A stretch of DNA of 64,000 bases from Myxococcota bacterium (GCA_041389495.1 JAWKRT010000002.1:682001-746000); one strand, 5' to 3'. Shown: positions 44,585 to 53,278, counted from the stretch's first letter. Numbers and translations are program-made. The notes: generated by a model not told the origin, from the sequence alone.

Positions 44585-46632
44585 CGGACGAAGCCGCGCA
44601 GGTTGATGGGATTGCCGGGCGTGAAGTGGAAGTCGGACGCGCCCGTGCACACCTCGCCCGCGACGCACGACGCGAAGTAGAACTCCGAGCTCCGCCACTT
44701 CGCGTCGGTCAGGTTCTCGATCGCGAGCCCGACCTCGACCGCGTCCCACGCGTACGACGCGCCGAGGTCGAGCACGGTGTAGTCGGAGAGCGTCGGCTGC
44801 TGCAGCCCTTCTTCGGCGCGCCGCTCGCCGAGGTGCTTCACGGCGAGCTCCGCGCGGAAGCCTTCGTACTCGACGCCGATCGCGCCCTTCGCGATGAAGC
44901 GCGGCGCCTGTGCGATGCGCTCGTCGTTCGACGTCGTGCGCGCGTCGGTGAAGGCGAGGTCGCCGCGCACGTAGAGCCACGGCGTCAGGTCGGCGCGCGC
45001 GGCGGCTTCGACGCCGAGCCGTCGCGTGCGCCCGCCGGCCTCCGTCGTGCCCTCGTCGCCGACGAACGCGAGCTCGCTCTCGAGCTCGAGCCAGAAGCCC
45101 GTGACCGAGATGCTCACGTGCGGCGCGAGGTGCGTGTGGATGCCGACCTCCGCGCCGGGTGCGCGCGCGAGGATGCGGTCGCTCGTCGCCGCCGCGCGCA
45201 CGTCGTTCGAGTGGAAGCCCGTGCCGTAGCTCAGGAAGAGCTCGAGGTCGGAGAGCGGCTGCCAGTCGCACGGGAGCGCGCCGTCCGCGCGGAACGGCGT
45301 CAGCACGAGGCTCGCCTTCGGGAGCCAGATGCGATCGTCGCCGCGGTGGCGCGGGCCGCCCGGCAGGTGGCTCTGCACGTCGAACCCGAAGACCTCGTAG
45401 CGCGCGCCGCCCACGAGGCGCACCCACGGGAGGGGCAGCAGCTCGAGCTCGGCCCACGGCGCGGCCGACCACTCCTCGACGTCGTCGTCGCTCGTGAAGC
45501 CGGTGATCGCGCGCGCCGTCTGGCGGCCGAGCCGCACGCGCGCCGCGTCCCAGCGCGTCTCGACGCCCGCGCGCAGCGCGCCGTCGAGCATCCCGTCGAG
45601 CGCGTGCTCGAGCTCGACGACGCCGCCCGCGTAGAGACGGTCGTCCTTCTGCACGATGCCGTCGCCGTTCACGGGGTCGTTCAGCGCGAACGTGAAGTTG
45701 GAGAAGAGGTCGAGGTCGTAGTGGACGAGGTAGGCGAAGGCGGTCAGGCGATCGCGCGACGTCGGCGTCCACTCGAAGCCCGCCTTGCCCTGCACGCGCG
45801 TCGACCTCCCGCCCTCGGTCGGGTCGACCGAGCCGAAGCGCGAGATCGTGCCGTCCTCGACGAGCCGCCGCGGGACGAGGCCCGACGCGTTCCAGTCGGC
45901 GTCGTAGCCGACGACGTGGCCGAAGAGCCGGAGCGAGTCCGTCACCGCCGCGCTGCCGCGCCCGAACACGGAGATGCGCGTCAGATCCTCGTCGGAGCGG
46001 AACGGGCCGTCCGTGTGATAGGCCTCGAGCGAGAACACGGCGTCCGCGTCGTCGGTCGCGAACGCGCCGAAGCGCGGCGAGGCCGCGCCCACCACGCGCC
46101 ACGTGTCGAACATCCCGCCCTCGGCGAGCACGAGCGAGCGGTCGAGCGAGTCGTAGGGGACGTAGTCGATCGCGGCGGCCGTCGCGAAATCGCCCTCGCG
46201 CGCGGAGTAGGGGCCCTTGCCGACGGCGAGCCGCTCGATCGTCTCGCGCGTGACGAAGTGGAGATCGATGTAGCCCTGGCCGTGCGCGTGCGTGCGGAGG
46301 TTGACGGGCACGCCGTCGAAGCGCACGGAGAGATCGGTGCCGTGATCGGCGTCGAAGCCGCGCAGGAAGTACTGCTCGGCCTTGCCGCCGCCCGTGTGCT
46401 GCGCGGTCAGCGCGCCGGGAACGGCCTCGAGCATCTGCCCGCCGCTCTCGAGCGGCCGCAGGTCGAACTCGTCGGCCGGCACGACGATCTTCGAGGTCGC
46501 TTCGACCGCGCGCTCGCCGACGATGCGGACCACTTCGGTGGGCGGCGCGTCGCCCTCGTCGTGCGCGAGGGCGGGCGGGCTCGCGATCGTCAGGGCGAGC
46601 AACAGCAGACACGGGAGCGGGCGCTTCGACAT
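44572..46632 (-). CDS. TonB-dependent outer-membrane receptor
   Basis: A 686-residue receptor with a signal peptide (CLLLLALTIASPPALA), a plug beginning near residue 45 (EATSKIVVPADEFDLRPL; YFLRGFDADHGTDLSVRFDGVPVN; THAHGQGYIDLHFVTRE) and a beta-barrel ending in the aromatic VRYAF. The TonB box region has TEVVRIVGERA. The His in THAHGQGYIDLHF might hint at a metal ligand, but that is a guess. It is last in a minus-strand series after histidine kinase, BlaI-like repressor and M56 protease. No strong ribosome site is visible before the ATG at 46632. Confidence 0.87.
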   Translation of the reverse strand: MSKRPLPCLLLLALTIASPPALAHDEGDAPPTEVVRIVGERAVEATSKIVVPADEFDLRPLESGGQMLEAVPGALTAQHTGGGKAEQYFLRGFDADHGTDLSVRFDGVPVNLRTHAHGQGYIDLHFVTRETIERLAVGKGPYSAREGDFATAAAIDYVPYDSLDRSLVLAEGGMFDTWRVVGAASPRFGAFATDDADAVFSLEAYHTDGPFRSDEDLTRISVFGRGSAAVTDSLRLFGHVVGYDADWNASGLVPRRLVEDGTISRFGSVDPTEGGRSTRVQGKAGFEWTPTSRDRLTAFAYLVHYDLDLFSNFTFALNDPVNGDGIVQKDDRLYAGGVVELEHALDGMLDGALRAGVETRWDAARVRLGRQTARAITGFTSDDDVEEWSAAPWAELELLPLPWVRLVGGARYEVFGFDVQSHLPGGPRHRGDDRIWLPKASLVLTPFRADGALPCDWQPLSDLELFLSYGTGFHSNDVRAAATSDRILARAPGAEVGIHTHLAPHVSISVTGFWLELESELAFVGDEGTTEAGGRTRRLGVEAAARADLTPWLYVRGDLAFTDARTTSNDERIAQAPRFIAKGAIGVEYEGFRAELAVKHLGERRAEEGLQQPTLSDYTVLDLGASYAWDAVEVGLAIENLTDAKWRSSEFYFASCVAGEVCTGASDFHFTPGNPINLRGFVRYAF

Positions 46633-46685
46633 GCCGCGCACGCTAGGCGCGCCCGCGAAGTCCGACCAGCGATCGGAGTTCGCGC

Positions 46686-47700
46686 TCAGCGACTCCCGGC
46701 GAGCAGCCCGAGCACGTGCTCGACCGCGTGGTGGACGGGCTGCGCGGCGAGCGCGAGGAGCGCGAGCGCGGCGGCCGTCGCGAGGGCCGCGCGCAGGCTC
46801 GCTCCCGGAGCCGCCGCGTCGCGCGATACGGGGGCCGCGGCGTCGCGGAGCAGGTGCTCGACGCGCCGCTCGACGTCGCCGTCGGCGAACGAGGCGGCGA
46901 CGAGCGCGCGGGCCTCGCGTCGCGGCCCCTCGTGCGACCGCGCGACGAGCGCGGCCACCTCGAGGAGTGCGCGGGCGACGAGCAGGCGATCGCCGGCGCA
47001 GGCGGCCGCGGCGTCGTCGCAGGCCTGCTCGGCGGCGAGGGCGAGCGTCGCGAGCACGTCCTCGCGCACGCGCCCGGGAAGCGCGCGCGCGGCCGCGCGC
47101 GCGATCGCGAGCACGAGCGGGTCGCGGCGCGCGAGGTGCGCGCGCTCGTGCGCGAGCACGGCGTCGAGCGCGCGCGCGTCGAGCGCCTCGACGAGTGCGC
47201 TCGAGACGAGCACGAGCGGCGCGCGGCCGGCGAGGGCGAACGAGAACGCGCGCTCGGTCTCGATGACCTCGACGTCGGCTGCGAGCGCGCGGGTACGACC
47301 CGCGCGCAGGCGCGCGGCCGCGCGCCGCGCGCGGGCGACGCGGCGCGCGCCGCGCCACGCGCCGGCGCCGAAGAGGGCGAGCGCCGCCGCGAGAGCGACG
47401 CCGAGAGCCGGGGCCGCGAGCGCGGTCGGGTGCACGAGGCACAGATGCGGGTGGTCGGCGTGGCGAAGGCAGTGGTCGCCGCTCGCCGTCGCCCAGCCCG
47501 CGACTCCGGGTGCCAGGCACAGCGCGATCACGAGCGTCGCGGACGCGACGGGCGCGAGCGCGGCGGCGGCCGCGGCGCGCGCGCGCGCGGTGGGGTCGCG
47601 CGCGCGATGCGCGCAGCGCGAGCCAGGCCGCGCACGTGCCGAGCGACCCGAGCGCGACCGCGGCGAGCCAGAGCGCGGCGGCGGCCGCGAACGTTCCCAT
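46686..47700 (-). pseudogene. M56-family (BlaR1-like) metalloprotease gene with an apparent frameshift
   Basis: The ATG at 47700 overlaps the BlaI stop (TGATG) and reads MGTFAAAAALWLAAVALGSLG and CAAWLALRAS, a convincing first membrane helix, before the frame becomes Arg-rich nonsense. The continuation lies in another frame: a second helix (AAAAALAPVASATLVIALCLAPG), then a cytosolic part with VLAHERAHLARRDPL (HExxH zinc site) and AAEQACDDAAA, then a last helix. The switch falls near 47592-47606 in a GGGG run and CG repeat. The total of 1015 bases fits one extra base or two lost. It could be a sequencing error, a dead gene or a programmed shift. Read separately, the second part could start at GTG 47531. 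Confidence 0.7.
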
Positions 47701-48221
47701 CACTCGCTCTCCGCGCCGTCGGCGCCGCGCAGGCGTTCCGGTGCGCGCGCGTCGCGCGGCCGGTCGGCCGCGCTCGACGCGCTCTCGTGCGGCCCGCCCA
47801 CGCGCGACGGCGCCTCCACCCGCGTGCGCTCGCGCTCGCGCTCCCGCGCGCGCACGCGCTCGGCGAGCGCGTCGAGGAGCTCGGGGCTCGTGCGATCCGC
47901 GAGGTCGACGAAGCTCGCGGCGAGCAGCTGCGACTCGACGCGCGGCAGCGAGGCGACGAGGTCGTCGAGCGCGCGCGCGATCCACTCGCGCCGCGTGAGC
48001 GCGGCCTCGTACACGTAGGCGCGTCCCCGGCGCGCGCGCGTCGCGAGCCGCTTGCGGACGAGGCGCTCGAGCGTCGTCTGCACGGTGTTGCGCGCGACGT
48101 CGCGGCGGAGCGCGACGCACGCGTGCACCTGCGCGACGTCGCGCGTTCCCGCGCGCCAGAGCTCCTCGAGCACGAGGCGCTCGAGCGGTCCGAGCAGCGG
48201 AAGGCGCGCGGCGCGCGTCAC
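47700..48221 (-). CDS. BlaI/MecI-family repressor
   Basis: A 173-residue winged-helix repressor: LPLLGPLERLVLEELWRAG, RRDVARNTVQTTLERLVRKRLATRARRGRAYVYEA, the BlaI/MecI helix-turn-helix and wing, then a dimerisation helix region (LDDLVASLPRVESQLLAASFVDL). It has a longer Arg/Glu-rich tail than usual. BlaI proteins are released when their M56 partner is activated by a cell-wall or envelope signal. The start is GTG 48221, overlapping the histidine-kinase stop (GTGA); its own stop overlaps the M56 ATG. Targets here probably include the downstream receptor gene. Confidence 0.88.
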   Translation of the reverse strand: MTRAARLPLLGPLERLVLEELWRAGTRDVAQVHACVALRRDVARNTVQTTLERLVRKRLATRARRGRAYVYEAALTRREWIARALDDLVASLPRVESQLLAASFVDLADRTSPELLDALAERVRARERERERTRVEAPSRVGGPHESASSAADRPRDARAPERLRGADGAESE

Positions 48222-49915
48222 GCGAGCGTGCCGCGCGCGCCCTCGTCCGCTCCGCCGCCGTCGGGCGGGGAGGGCACGACGGGGGCGACGGGAAGGCGGA
48301 TCTCGAAGCGCGCGCCGGCGCCCGCGAGGGGCTGCGCGGTCAGCGTGCCGCCGTGGTCCTCGACGGCGCGCCGCGCGACGCTGAGCCCGAGCCCCGACCC
48401 GCCGCGCCCGGCGCGCGTCGTGTAGAAGGGCTCGAAGATGTGGGCGAGCTCGTCGCGCGTGAGCCCGCGGCCGTTGTCGGAGACGACGATGCGCGCCGAG
48501 TCGGGTGTCGAGACGGTCGTCACCGTGACGGCGGCGCGCTTGCCCACCGCGGCCTCGATCCCGTTGTGGATCAGGTTCACGACCGCCTGCTCGATCGCGA
48601 TGGTCGAGATCTCGACCTCGGCGTCCACGTCGTCGAGCACGAGCTCGACGGTCGCGCCGTGCGCGCGCGCGAAGGGGCGGGTCGCGTCGACCGCGCGCCG
48701 GGCGAGGGCGTGGATCGACTCGCGCCGCCGCTCCGCGGCGTCGCCGCGCGAGAAGCGCAGCAGGTCGTGCGTGATGGCCGAGGCGCGGTGCGCCTCGCTC
48801 TCGATGTGTGCGAGCAGGTCCTCGACGCCGCGGCCGTCGCGGTCCTCGCGGCGCGCGAGCTGCGAGGTCGCGAGGATCGACGCGAGCGGGTTGTTCACCT
48901 GGTGCGCCATGCCGGCGGTGATCGAGCCGACCGCGGCGAGCGCCTCGCGCCGGACGAGCTCGTGCTCGAGGTTGCGCCGCTCCGTCACGTCGCGCGCCAC
49001 GGCGACGGTGCGTCGCTGCCCGTCCTCGCGGTCGAAGGCGCGGATCGCGATCTCGAGCCACCGCCAGTCGCCACCCGCGGCGCGCACGCGCACCGGGTCG
49101 GCGCGCACGTAGCCCTTGTCCGCGAGCGTCGCGAGCGCGTCGCGGAGCCGGCTCCGGTCGTCCGCGTGCACGAACGGGAGCGCGGTCAGCGCGTCGGGCG
49201 ACATCGCCTCGGGCCCGAGCACCTCGCCGACCTTGCGGTTCGCGAACAGCAGCCGCCCGCCGCGATCGAACTCGAGGATCATGTCGGTCGCGAACTCGGT
49301 GATCGAGCGGAACCGCAGCTCGCTCTCCTTCGCGGCCGCGGTGGCGGCGCGCAGGTCGCGCGCGTCCTGCTCGCGCACGGCGTCGTAGGAGTGGGCGACC
49401 CAGCCGATGATGAGCGCGAGCGAGACGGCGATCCGGAAGTGGGCCGAGGTGGTCTCGGCGGGATCGACGGCGATCGGGAACGATGCGGCGCCGTCGGACG
49501 CGAAGCCGATGGCCGCGATCGCGACGACGGTGAGCACCGTCCACGCGACGGCCTGGCGGCGGCCGAGCATCAGCACGGCGGCGGCGGGAACGAGCGTCAT
49601 GAAGTAGAGGCCGCCGGGCCAGCGGCCGCCCGTCAGCACCGCGATCCCGAACGAGGTGGCGAAGATGCCGCCGACGATCACGAGCGACGCGCGGCTCGAC
49701 GGCGGGCTCCGGTCGAGACGGCGCCACACGACGCCGACGAGCGCGGCGCACGCGAAGCCGAACAGGCCGAAGCCGAGCGAGCCGCGAACCGACTGGTAGA
49801 GGGCCGTCCAGACCGAGACGGCGAAGCAGCCGGCGAGCGCCACGCGCTGCACGCGGTGGCGGGAGCGGGTGAGCGAAGCGTCGTCGTCGGTCTCGGCGGA
49901 CGGCGGGACGGGCAC
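48218..49915 (-). CDS. membrane sensor histidine kinase with PAS domain
   Basis: A 565-residue kinase. Residues about 20-170 hold four to six membrane helices, then a coiled linker (REQDARDLRAATAAAKESELRFRS), a PAS domain to about 310, the HisKA domain with His338 in GMAHQVNNPLASIL, and the HATPase domain (NLIHNGIEAA, VSDNGRGL, GGSGLGLSVA). There is no receiver. The GTG at 49915 is chosen because GGGGGAG lies ten bases upstream and it gives a full set of helices. It is co-directional with the BlaI gene, overlapping by four bases, which is an uncommon pairing of two sensing systems. Confidence 0.88.
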   Translation of the reverse strand: MPVPPSAETDDDASLTRSRHRVQRVALAGCFAVSVWTALYQSVRGSLGFGLFGFACAALVGVVWRRLDRSPPSSRASLVIVGGIFATSFGIAVLTGGRWPGGLYFMTLVPAAAVLMLGRRQAVAWTVLTVVAIAAIGFASDGAASFPIAVDPAETTSAHFRIAVSLALIIGWVAHSYDAVREQDARDLRAATAAAKESELRFRSITEFATDMILEFDRGGRLLFANRKVGEVLGPEAMSPDALTALPFVHADDRSRLRDALATLADKGYVRADPVRVRAAGGDWRWLEIAIRAFDREDGQRRTVAVARDVTERRNLEHELVRREALAAVGSITAGMAHQVNNPLASILATSQLARREDRDGRGVEDLLAHIESEAHRASAITHDLLRFSRGDAAERRRESIHALARRAVDATRPFARAHGATVELVLDDVDAEVEISTIAIEQAVVNLIHNGIEAAVGKRAAVTVTTVSTPDSARIVVSDNGRGLTRDELAHIFEPFYTTRAGRGGSGLGLSVARRAVEDHGGTLTAQPLAGAGARFEIRLPVAPVVPSPPDGGGADEGARGTLA

Positions 49916-50301
49916 GTTCGTTGCGCTCCCCCGGAATCGCAGGAACCACAGGGCCGGGCATGGCCCGCAGCCGGGCACCCGCGGGCTCCTTCGAGGCCCG
50001 GCGCACACGCGACGCCCGCATCGTCGATGCGACGAGCCTACGCCCGCGCCGCCTCTCTTGGAAGCTGGAAGCTGGGAGTTGGGAGCTGGGAGCTGGGAGC
50101 TGGGAGCTGGAAGCTGGGATGCGGGGCAAGCGGCAGAAGCGGCGACCGGGCCGCGAGCCGGTGGCGCCGAGCCGCGGCCGAGCGACCGAACGCCTGCGCC
50201 CGCGCGGCCGGCAAACCGGAACGATCGGTCGGGCTCGCCGCCGAGCCGCACCCGCTCGCAGTGCCGCATCGCGCGCTTCGCGGCCGGGCGGGCGCGCGCT
50301 G
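49916..50301. other. gene-free stretch with a heptamer repeat
   Basis: About 390 bases between the kinase start and the ECF sigma stop show no credible gene; the frames that cross it are Arg-rich and repeat-derived. Apart from the tandem heptamer (50059-50121) I see only a short GGGCC/GGCCC hairpin near 49950. The kinase promoter may be here, but no clear -35/-10 stands out. Confidence 0.5.
50059..50121. repeat. tandem heptanucleotide repeat (TGGGAGC-type)
   Basis: Eight near-perfect 7-base units and a partial ninth in direct tandem: TGGAAGC, TGGAAGC, TGGGAGT, then four TGGGAGC, TGGAAGC and TGGGATG. It is strongly G-rich on the plus strand and its base composition stands out from the GC-alternating surroundings. 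It lies between two transcription units, so it is not coding. It is prone to slippage and could fold into a G-rich structure. Confidence 0.9.
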
Positions 50302-50871
50302 CTAGAACGCGGCCTCGCGCAGGAGCGGCTCGAGCCGGGCGCGCGCGCGGTGGAGGCGCGACTTGATGGCGCTCGACGAGCACGCGGTCCGCGCGGCGAG
50401 CGCCTCGATCGGCTCGTCCTCCACGTGGTGCGCGGCGAGCAGCTGCCAGTCGGCGTCGCCGACCGCGGCGCGGACGCGGCCCGACAGGTCGTCGAGGTCG
50501 AGGCGCGCGTGCACCTCGTCGAACGGGGTGACGAGGCCCGCGCGCTCGACCTCGTCGTCGAAGCCGACGCGGACGAGGTCGCCGCCGCGCTTGCGCGCGC
50601 GCCGCGAGCGGTAGTGGTGGCGCAGCACGTTGCGCGCGATCCCGAACACCCACGACTCGGGGCTGCTGTCGCCTCGATAGGCGTCGGCGGTCTGCATCGC
50701 GCGCAGGAACGTCTCCTGGGCGAGGTCCTCGGCGTCGGCCGTCTCGCGCGTGCGCCCGGCGAGCCACGCGCTCATGCCGCGGAAGGTGCGCGCGTAGAGC
50801 TCCGCGAGCTCGCGGTCGCCGAGCGCGCGCTCGGCGTCCGGCGCGTCGCCGTGGAAGGGTGTGGGGGGCAT
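50302..50871 (-). CDS. ECF-subfamily RNA polymerase sigma factor
   Basis: A 189-residue ECF sigma factor. Region 2 reads LAELYARTFRGMSAWLAGRT, ADAEDLAQETFLRAMQ, SWVFGIARNVLRHHYRSRR; region 4 reads VGDADWQLLAAHHVEDEPIEALAARTACSSSAIKSRLHRARARLEPLL. The length is normal for the group. No anti-sigma gene lies directly beside it. It is on the same strand as the response regulator upstream and the kinase downstream, so it may join them in one regulatory circuit. ATG at 50871. Confidence 0.9.
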   Translation of the reverse strand: MPPTPFHGDAPDAERALGDRELAELYARTFRGMSAWLAGRTRETADAEDLAQETFLRAMQTADAYRGDSSPESWVFGIARNVLRHHYRSRRARKRGGDLVRVGFDDEVERAGLVTPFDEVHARLDLDDLSGRVRAAVGDADWQLLAAHHVEDEPIEALAARTACSSSAIKSRLHRARARLEPLLREAAF

Positions 50872-51041
50872 GCGTGCGTCCGCTCCCGAGCCGGGGGGCT
50901 CTCGGTTCGCGGCGGAGCATGCGCGTCGCGCATGGCGCGTGCGTCGCGCGGGGACGACGATCGATCGAAGCTACCGGGAGCGCGCGCGCGTGCCGTGTGA
51001 CGCCCCGCGTGACGCGGAGACGAACGCGCTCTGCGCGCTCG

Positions 51042-51755
51042 TCACGCCGGCGTCGAGATGGGCTTCCCGGGGATCGGCTCGTAGCGGTAGCCGATTCCGC
51101 GGATCGTGCGGATGCAGTCGCGCGCCCGGCCGAGCTTGCGGCGCAGCGCCTTGATGTGCGCGTCGACGGTGCGCGGCGTCGCGGTCGTCCCCGGCTCCCA
51201 CACGCGCTCGAGGATCTCCTCGCGCGAGACGACGCGACCTTCCTGGCGCACGAGCTCGGCGAGGATCTGCAGCTCGCGCGGCGTCGCCTCGACGACGAGG
51301 TCGCCGATGCGCACCTCGCCGGGACGCGGGGGCGCCGCGCCGTGCGCGCCGGGGGCGGCGGCGGTGTTCGCGCGCGCGGGCGGCCGGCGGAGGATCGCCT
51401 TCAGCCGCGCGACGAGCTCGTTCGCCGAGAAGGGCTTGGGAACGAAATCGTCGACGCCGAGCTCGAAGCACAGGATGCGGTCGACCTCGTCCGCATAACG
51501 AGACAGCACGACCACGGGCATGGGGTCGAGCGCGGGGTCCTCGCGCAGTCGCCGACACAGGTTGAGCCCCGTGATGTCGCCGAGGACGAGCTCGGTCACG
51601 ACGAGGTCCGGTCGCGCGTCGTGCGCGACCTCGAGCGCTTGGCGGCCGTCCGTCGCCTCGAGGGCGCGGATCTGGTTCGTCTCGAGCTTCGAGACGATCT
51701 GGGCGCGGGACGCGTCGTCGGGGTCGACGACCAGGATCTGCTTCGCCAAGCGCAC
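51042..51755 (-). CDS. OmpR-type response regulator with Glu at the phosphoacceptor site
   Basis: A 237-residue regulator: receiver domain (about 1-120), a Pro/Ala linker, then the winged helix (VVEATPRELQILAELVRQEGRVVSREEILERVWEPG, TVDAHIKALRRKLG, IRTIRGIGYRYEP). In the receiver, D11 and D13 form the acidic pocket, S85 and K107 are in place, but the residue at the usual Asp (LVLLDL pattern) is Glu55 (VVTELVLGD, codon GAG). Such a change can mimic phosphorylation, so the protein may be active without a kinase. GTG start at 51755. It is upstream of the ECF sigma and kinase genes, same strand. Confidence 0.87.
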   Translation of the reverse strand: MRLAKQILVVDPDDASRAQIVSKLETNQIRALEATDGRQALEVAHDARPDLVVTELVLGDITGLNLCRRLREDPALDPMPVVVLSRYADEVDRILCFELGVDDFVPKPFSANELVARLKAILRRPPARANTAAAPGAHGAAPPRPGEVRIGDLVVEATPRELQILAELVRQEGRVVSREEILERVWEPGTTATPRTVDAHIKALRRKLGRARDCIRTIRGIGYRYEPIPGKPISTPA

Positions 51756-51871
51756 GAGTCTCCGGGGCCCGCCGCGAACGCCGCGGAGGGCCTCCCTTCG
51801 GGACGAGTCGGGATGAAAGCCCGCGCGCGTGTCAGCCCGGTGAAGTTGCGGTCCGGGATTCGCGGAGAATC

Positions 51872-51888
51872 CGAGAAGGCCCTTCTCG
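51872..51888. promoter_or_regulatory. 17-base palindrome between divergent regulators
   Basis: CGAGAAGG and CCTTCTCG surround a single central C in the gap between the response regulator (minus) and the sigma-region-2 protein (plus). Arms of eight perfect pairs, position between divergent starts and an extra GATTCG/CGAATC pair around it suggest an operator or a hairpin. Function is inferred. Confidence 0.45.
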
Positions 51889-51979
51889 AATCGCCCCCGC
51901 AGCCTTCCCGCGAACGTGGCCCCTTCGCGTCGCGACCCGCGCGAAGCTGTCGCCGTGTGAAGAGCGAAGGGCGGGGCCC

Positions 51980-52324
51980 ATGGCGATGGAGCGAAACGGC
52001 GTCGAGCGGCTTCTCGCGGGCGATGCGGAAGCGTTCGAGGATTTCTACGAAGCCTTCTTCGCGCGCATCTACCGCTTCGCGGAGCGCCGCACGGCGGCGC
52101 GGGCGGAGGCCGAGCGGCTGTGCGGCGCGATCTTCGAGGACGTGCTGGCGTCGCTCTCCGCGGCGCCGCGCGGGGACGCGGGTGAGGCGGGCGCGGAGCG
52201 CGAGGCGTTCGCGCGCTGGGTGCTCGGCCGCGCGATGGCAGTGGCGTCGCGACGCGCGCCGGTGCGCGCCACCGCGGCCACCGCGACGCCGGACGCGTCG
52301 CGCGCCGGGGCGTTCGCGGACTGA
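51980..52324 (+). CDS. sigma-region-2-only small protein
   Basis: A 114-residue protein. Residues about 5-60 match ECF sigma region 2 (VERLLAGDAEAFEDFYEAFFARIYRFAERR, AEAERLCGAIFEDVLASL), but region 4 is missing; instead an Ala-rich tail follows. It could be a truncated sigma factor, a competitor for core polymerase, or a remnant. The ATG at 51980 is followed by another ATG six bases on. It diverges from the response regulator and precedes the TonB operon by 163 bases. Confidence 0.6.
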   Translation: MAMERNGVERLLAGDAEAFEDFYEAFFARIYRFAERRTAARAEAERLCGAIFEDVLASLSAAPRGDAGEAGAEREAFARWVLGRAMAVASRRAPVRATAATATPDASRAGAFAD

Positions 52325-52486
52325 CGAGCGGCGCTCCCGCGCGCTCGCATCGCGGCCTTCACGAACGACACCGAACCGCCCCGCTTTCCTCACGCGAGCT
52401 TCGCGGTGCCGCCGCGCCCGCTCCCTAGATTCTGCCGATCCGGCGAGGCGGGAACGCGAGGCCCTCGCCGAGAGGAGATCCCCCAG

Positions 52487-53278
52487 ATGCATCCCTTCCT
52501 GTCGGGAGCGCGCGCGCGGCGACGCCTCGCCCGCTGCGCGCTCGCGACGTTCGCGCTCTCGACGTTAGGTACGCCCGCCGTCGCGCCCGCGGCCCAGGAC
52601 TTCCGCGAGAAGATGGGGAAGTGGGTCGAGGCGCGGCAGGTCGCCTCGAAGGAGAAGTCGGACTGGGACGCGGAGAAGGAGACGCTGCGCGCGACGCGCG
52701 ACCTCCTCCGCCAGCAGCGCGACGCGCTGCGCGCCGAGATCGAGGAGCTCGAGGCGCAGGGGACGGCCTCGGACGACGAGCGGCGCGACCTGCTGCTCGA
52801 GCGCGGCGACTACCTGCGCACGGAGCGGGCCCTCGAGGAGGACGTGCGCGCGATGGAGCAGGCGATCGTCGCGCTCGCGCCTCGGCTGCCCGAGCCCCTG
52901 CAGAAGAAGCTCGAGATCCTGTTGGTCCAGATCCCCGACGACCCGGAGACGACGAAGGTGCCGCTCGGCGCCCGCCTCATGAACGTCCTCGGCGTGCTCG
53001 CGCAGGCGGAGAAGTTCGACTCGACCGCGACCTTCGTCGGCGAGACGCGACAGGTCGGCGACGAGAAGCTGCAGGTCCGCACGCTCTACTGGGGGCTCGC
53101 GCAGGCGATCTACGTCGACGCGCAGGGCCGCACGGCCGGCATCGGCCGCCCGGGACCGAACGGCTGGGAGTTCACCAACGACCCCGACCTCGCGAGCGAC
53201 GCCCGGCACCTGCTCGACATCTACGAAGGGAACGTCGACACGATCGAGTTCGTGCGCTTCCCGGTGGAGGCGCGCTAG
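52487..53278 (+). CDS. DUF3450 periplasmic coiled-coil protein of the TonB operon
   Basis: A 263-residue exported protein: signal peptide (RCALATFALSTLGTPAVAPAAQ), a long coiled coil (residues about 45-125, ATRDLLRQQRDALRAEIEELEAQG), then a globular C-terminal domain (LYWGLAQAIYVDAQGRTAGIGRPGPNGWEF). This is the DUF3450 family, which heads TtpC-type TonB operons in other Proteobacteria. It may link the energising complex to the outer membrane. GAGAGGAGATC precedes the ATG at 52487. The next gene starts two bases after its stop. Confidence 0.88.
   Translation: MHPFLSGARARRRLARCALATFALSTLGTPAVAPAAQDFREKMGKWVEARQVASKEKSDWDAEKETLRATRDLLRQQRDALRAEIEELEAQGTASDDERRDLLLERGDYLRTERALEEDVRAMEQAIVALAPRLPEPLQKKLEILLVQIPDDPETTKVPLGARLMNVLGVLAQAEKFDSTATFVGETRQVGDEKLQVRTLYWGLAQAIYVDAQGRTAGIGRPGPNGWEFTNDPDLASDARHLLDIYEGNVDTIEFVRFPVEAR

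Noticed and set aside
50059..50121. CRISPR-like array at the heptamer repeat
   Set aside because: Units are seven bases and directly adjacent, with no spacers and no cas genes nearby.
49916..50920. Extension of the histidine-kinase frame to 50920
   Set aside because: The frame crosses the heptamer repeat and the ECF sigma gene in a shadow frame; the GTG at 49915 has a ribosome site and begins a sensible protein.
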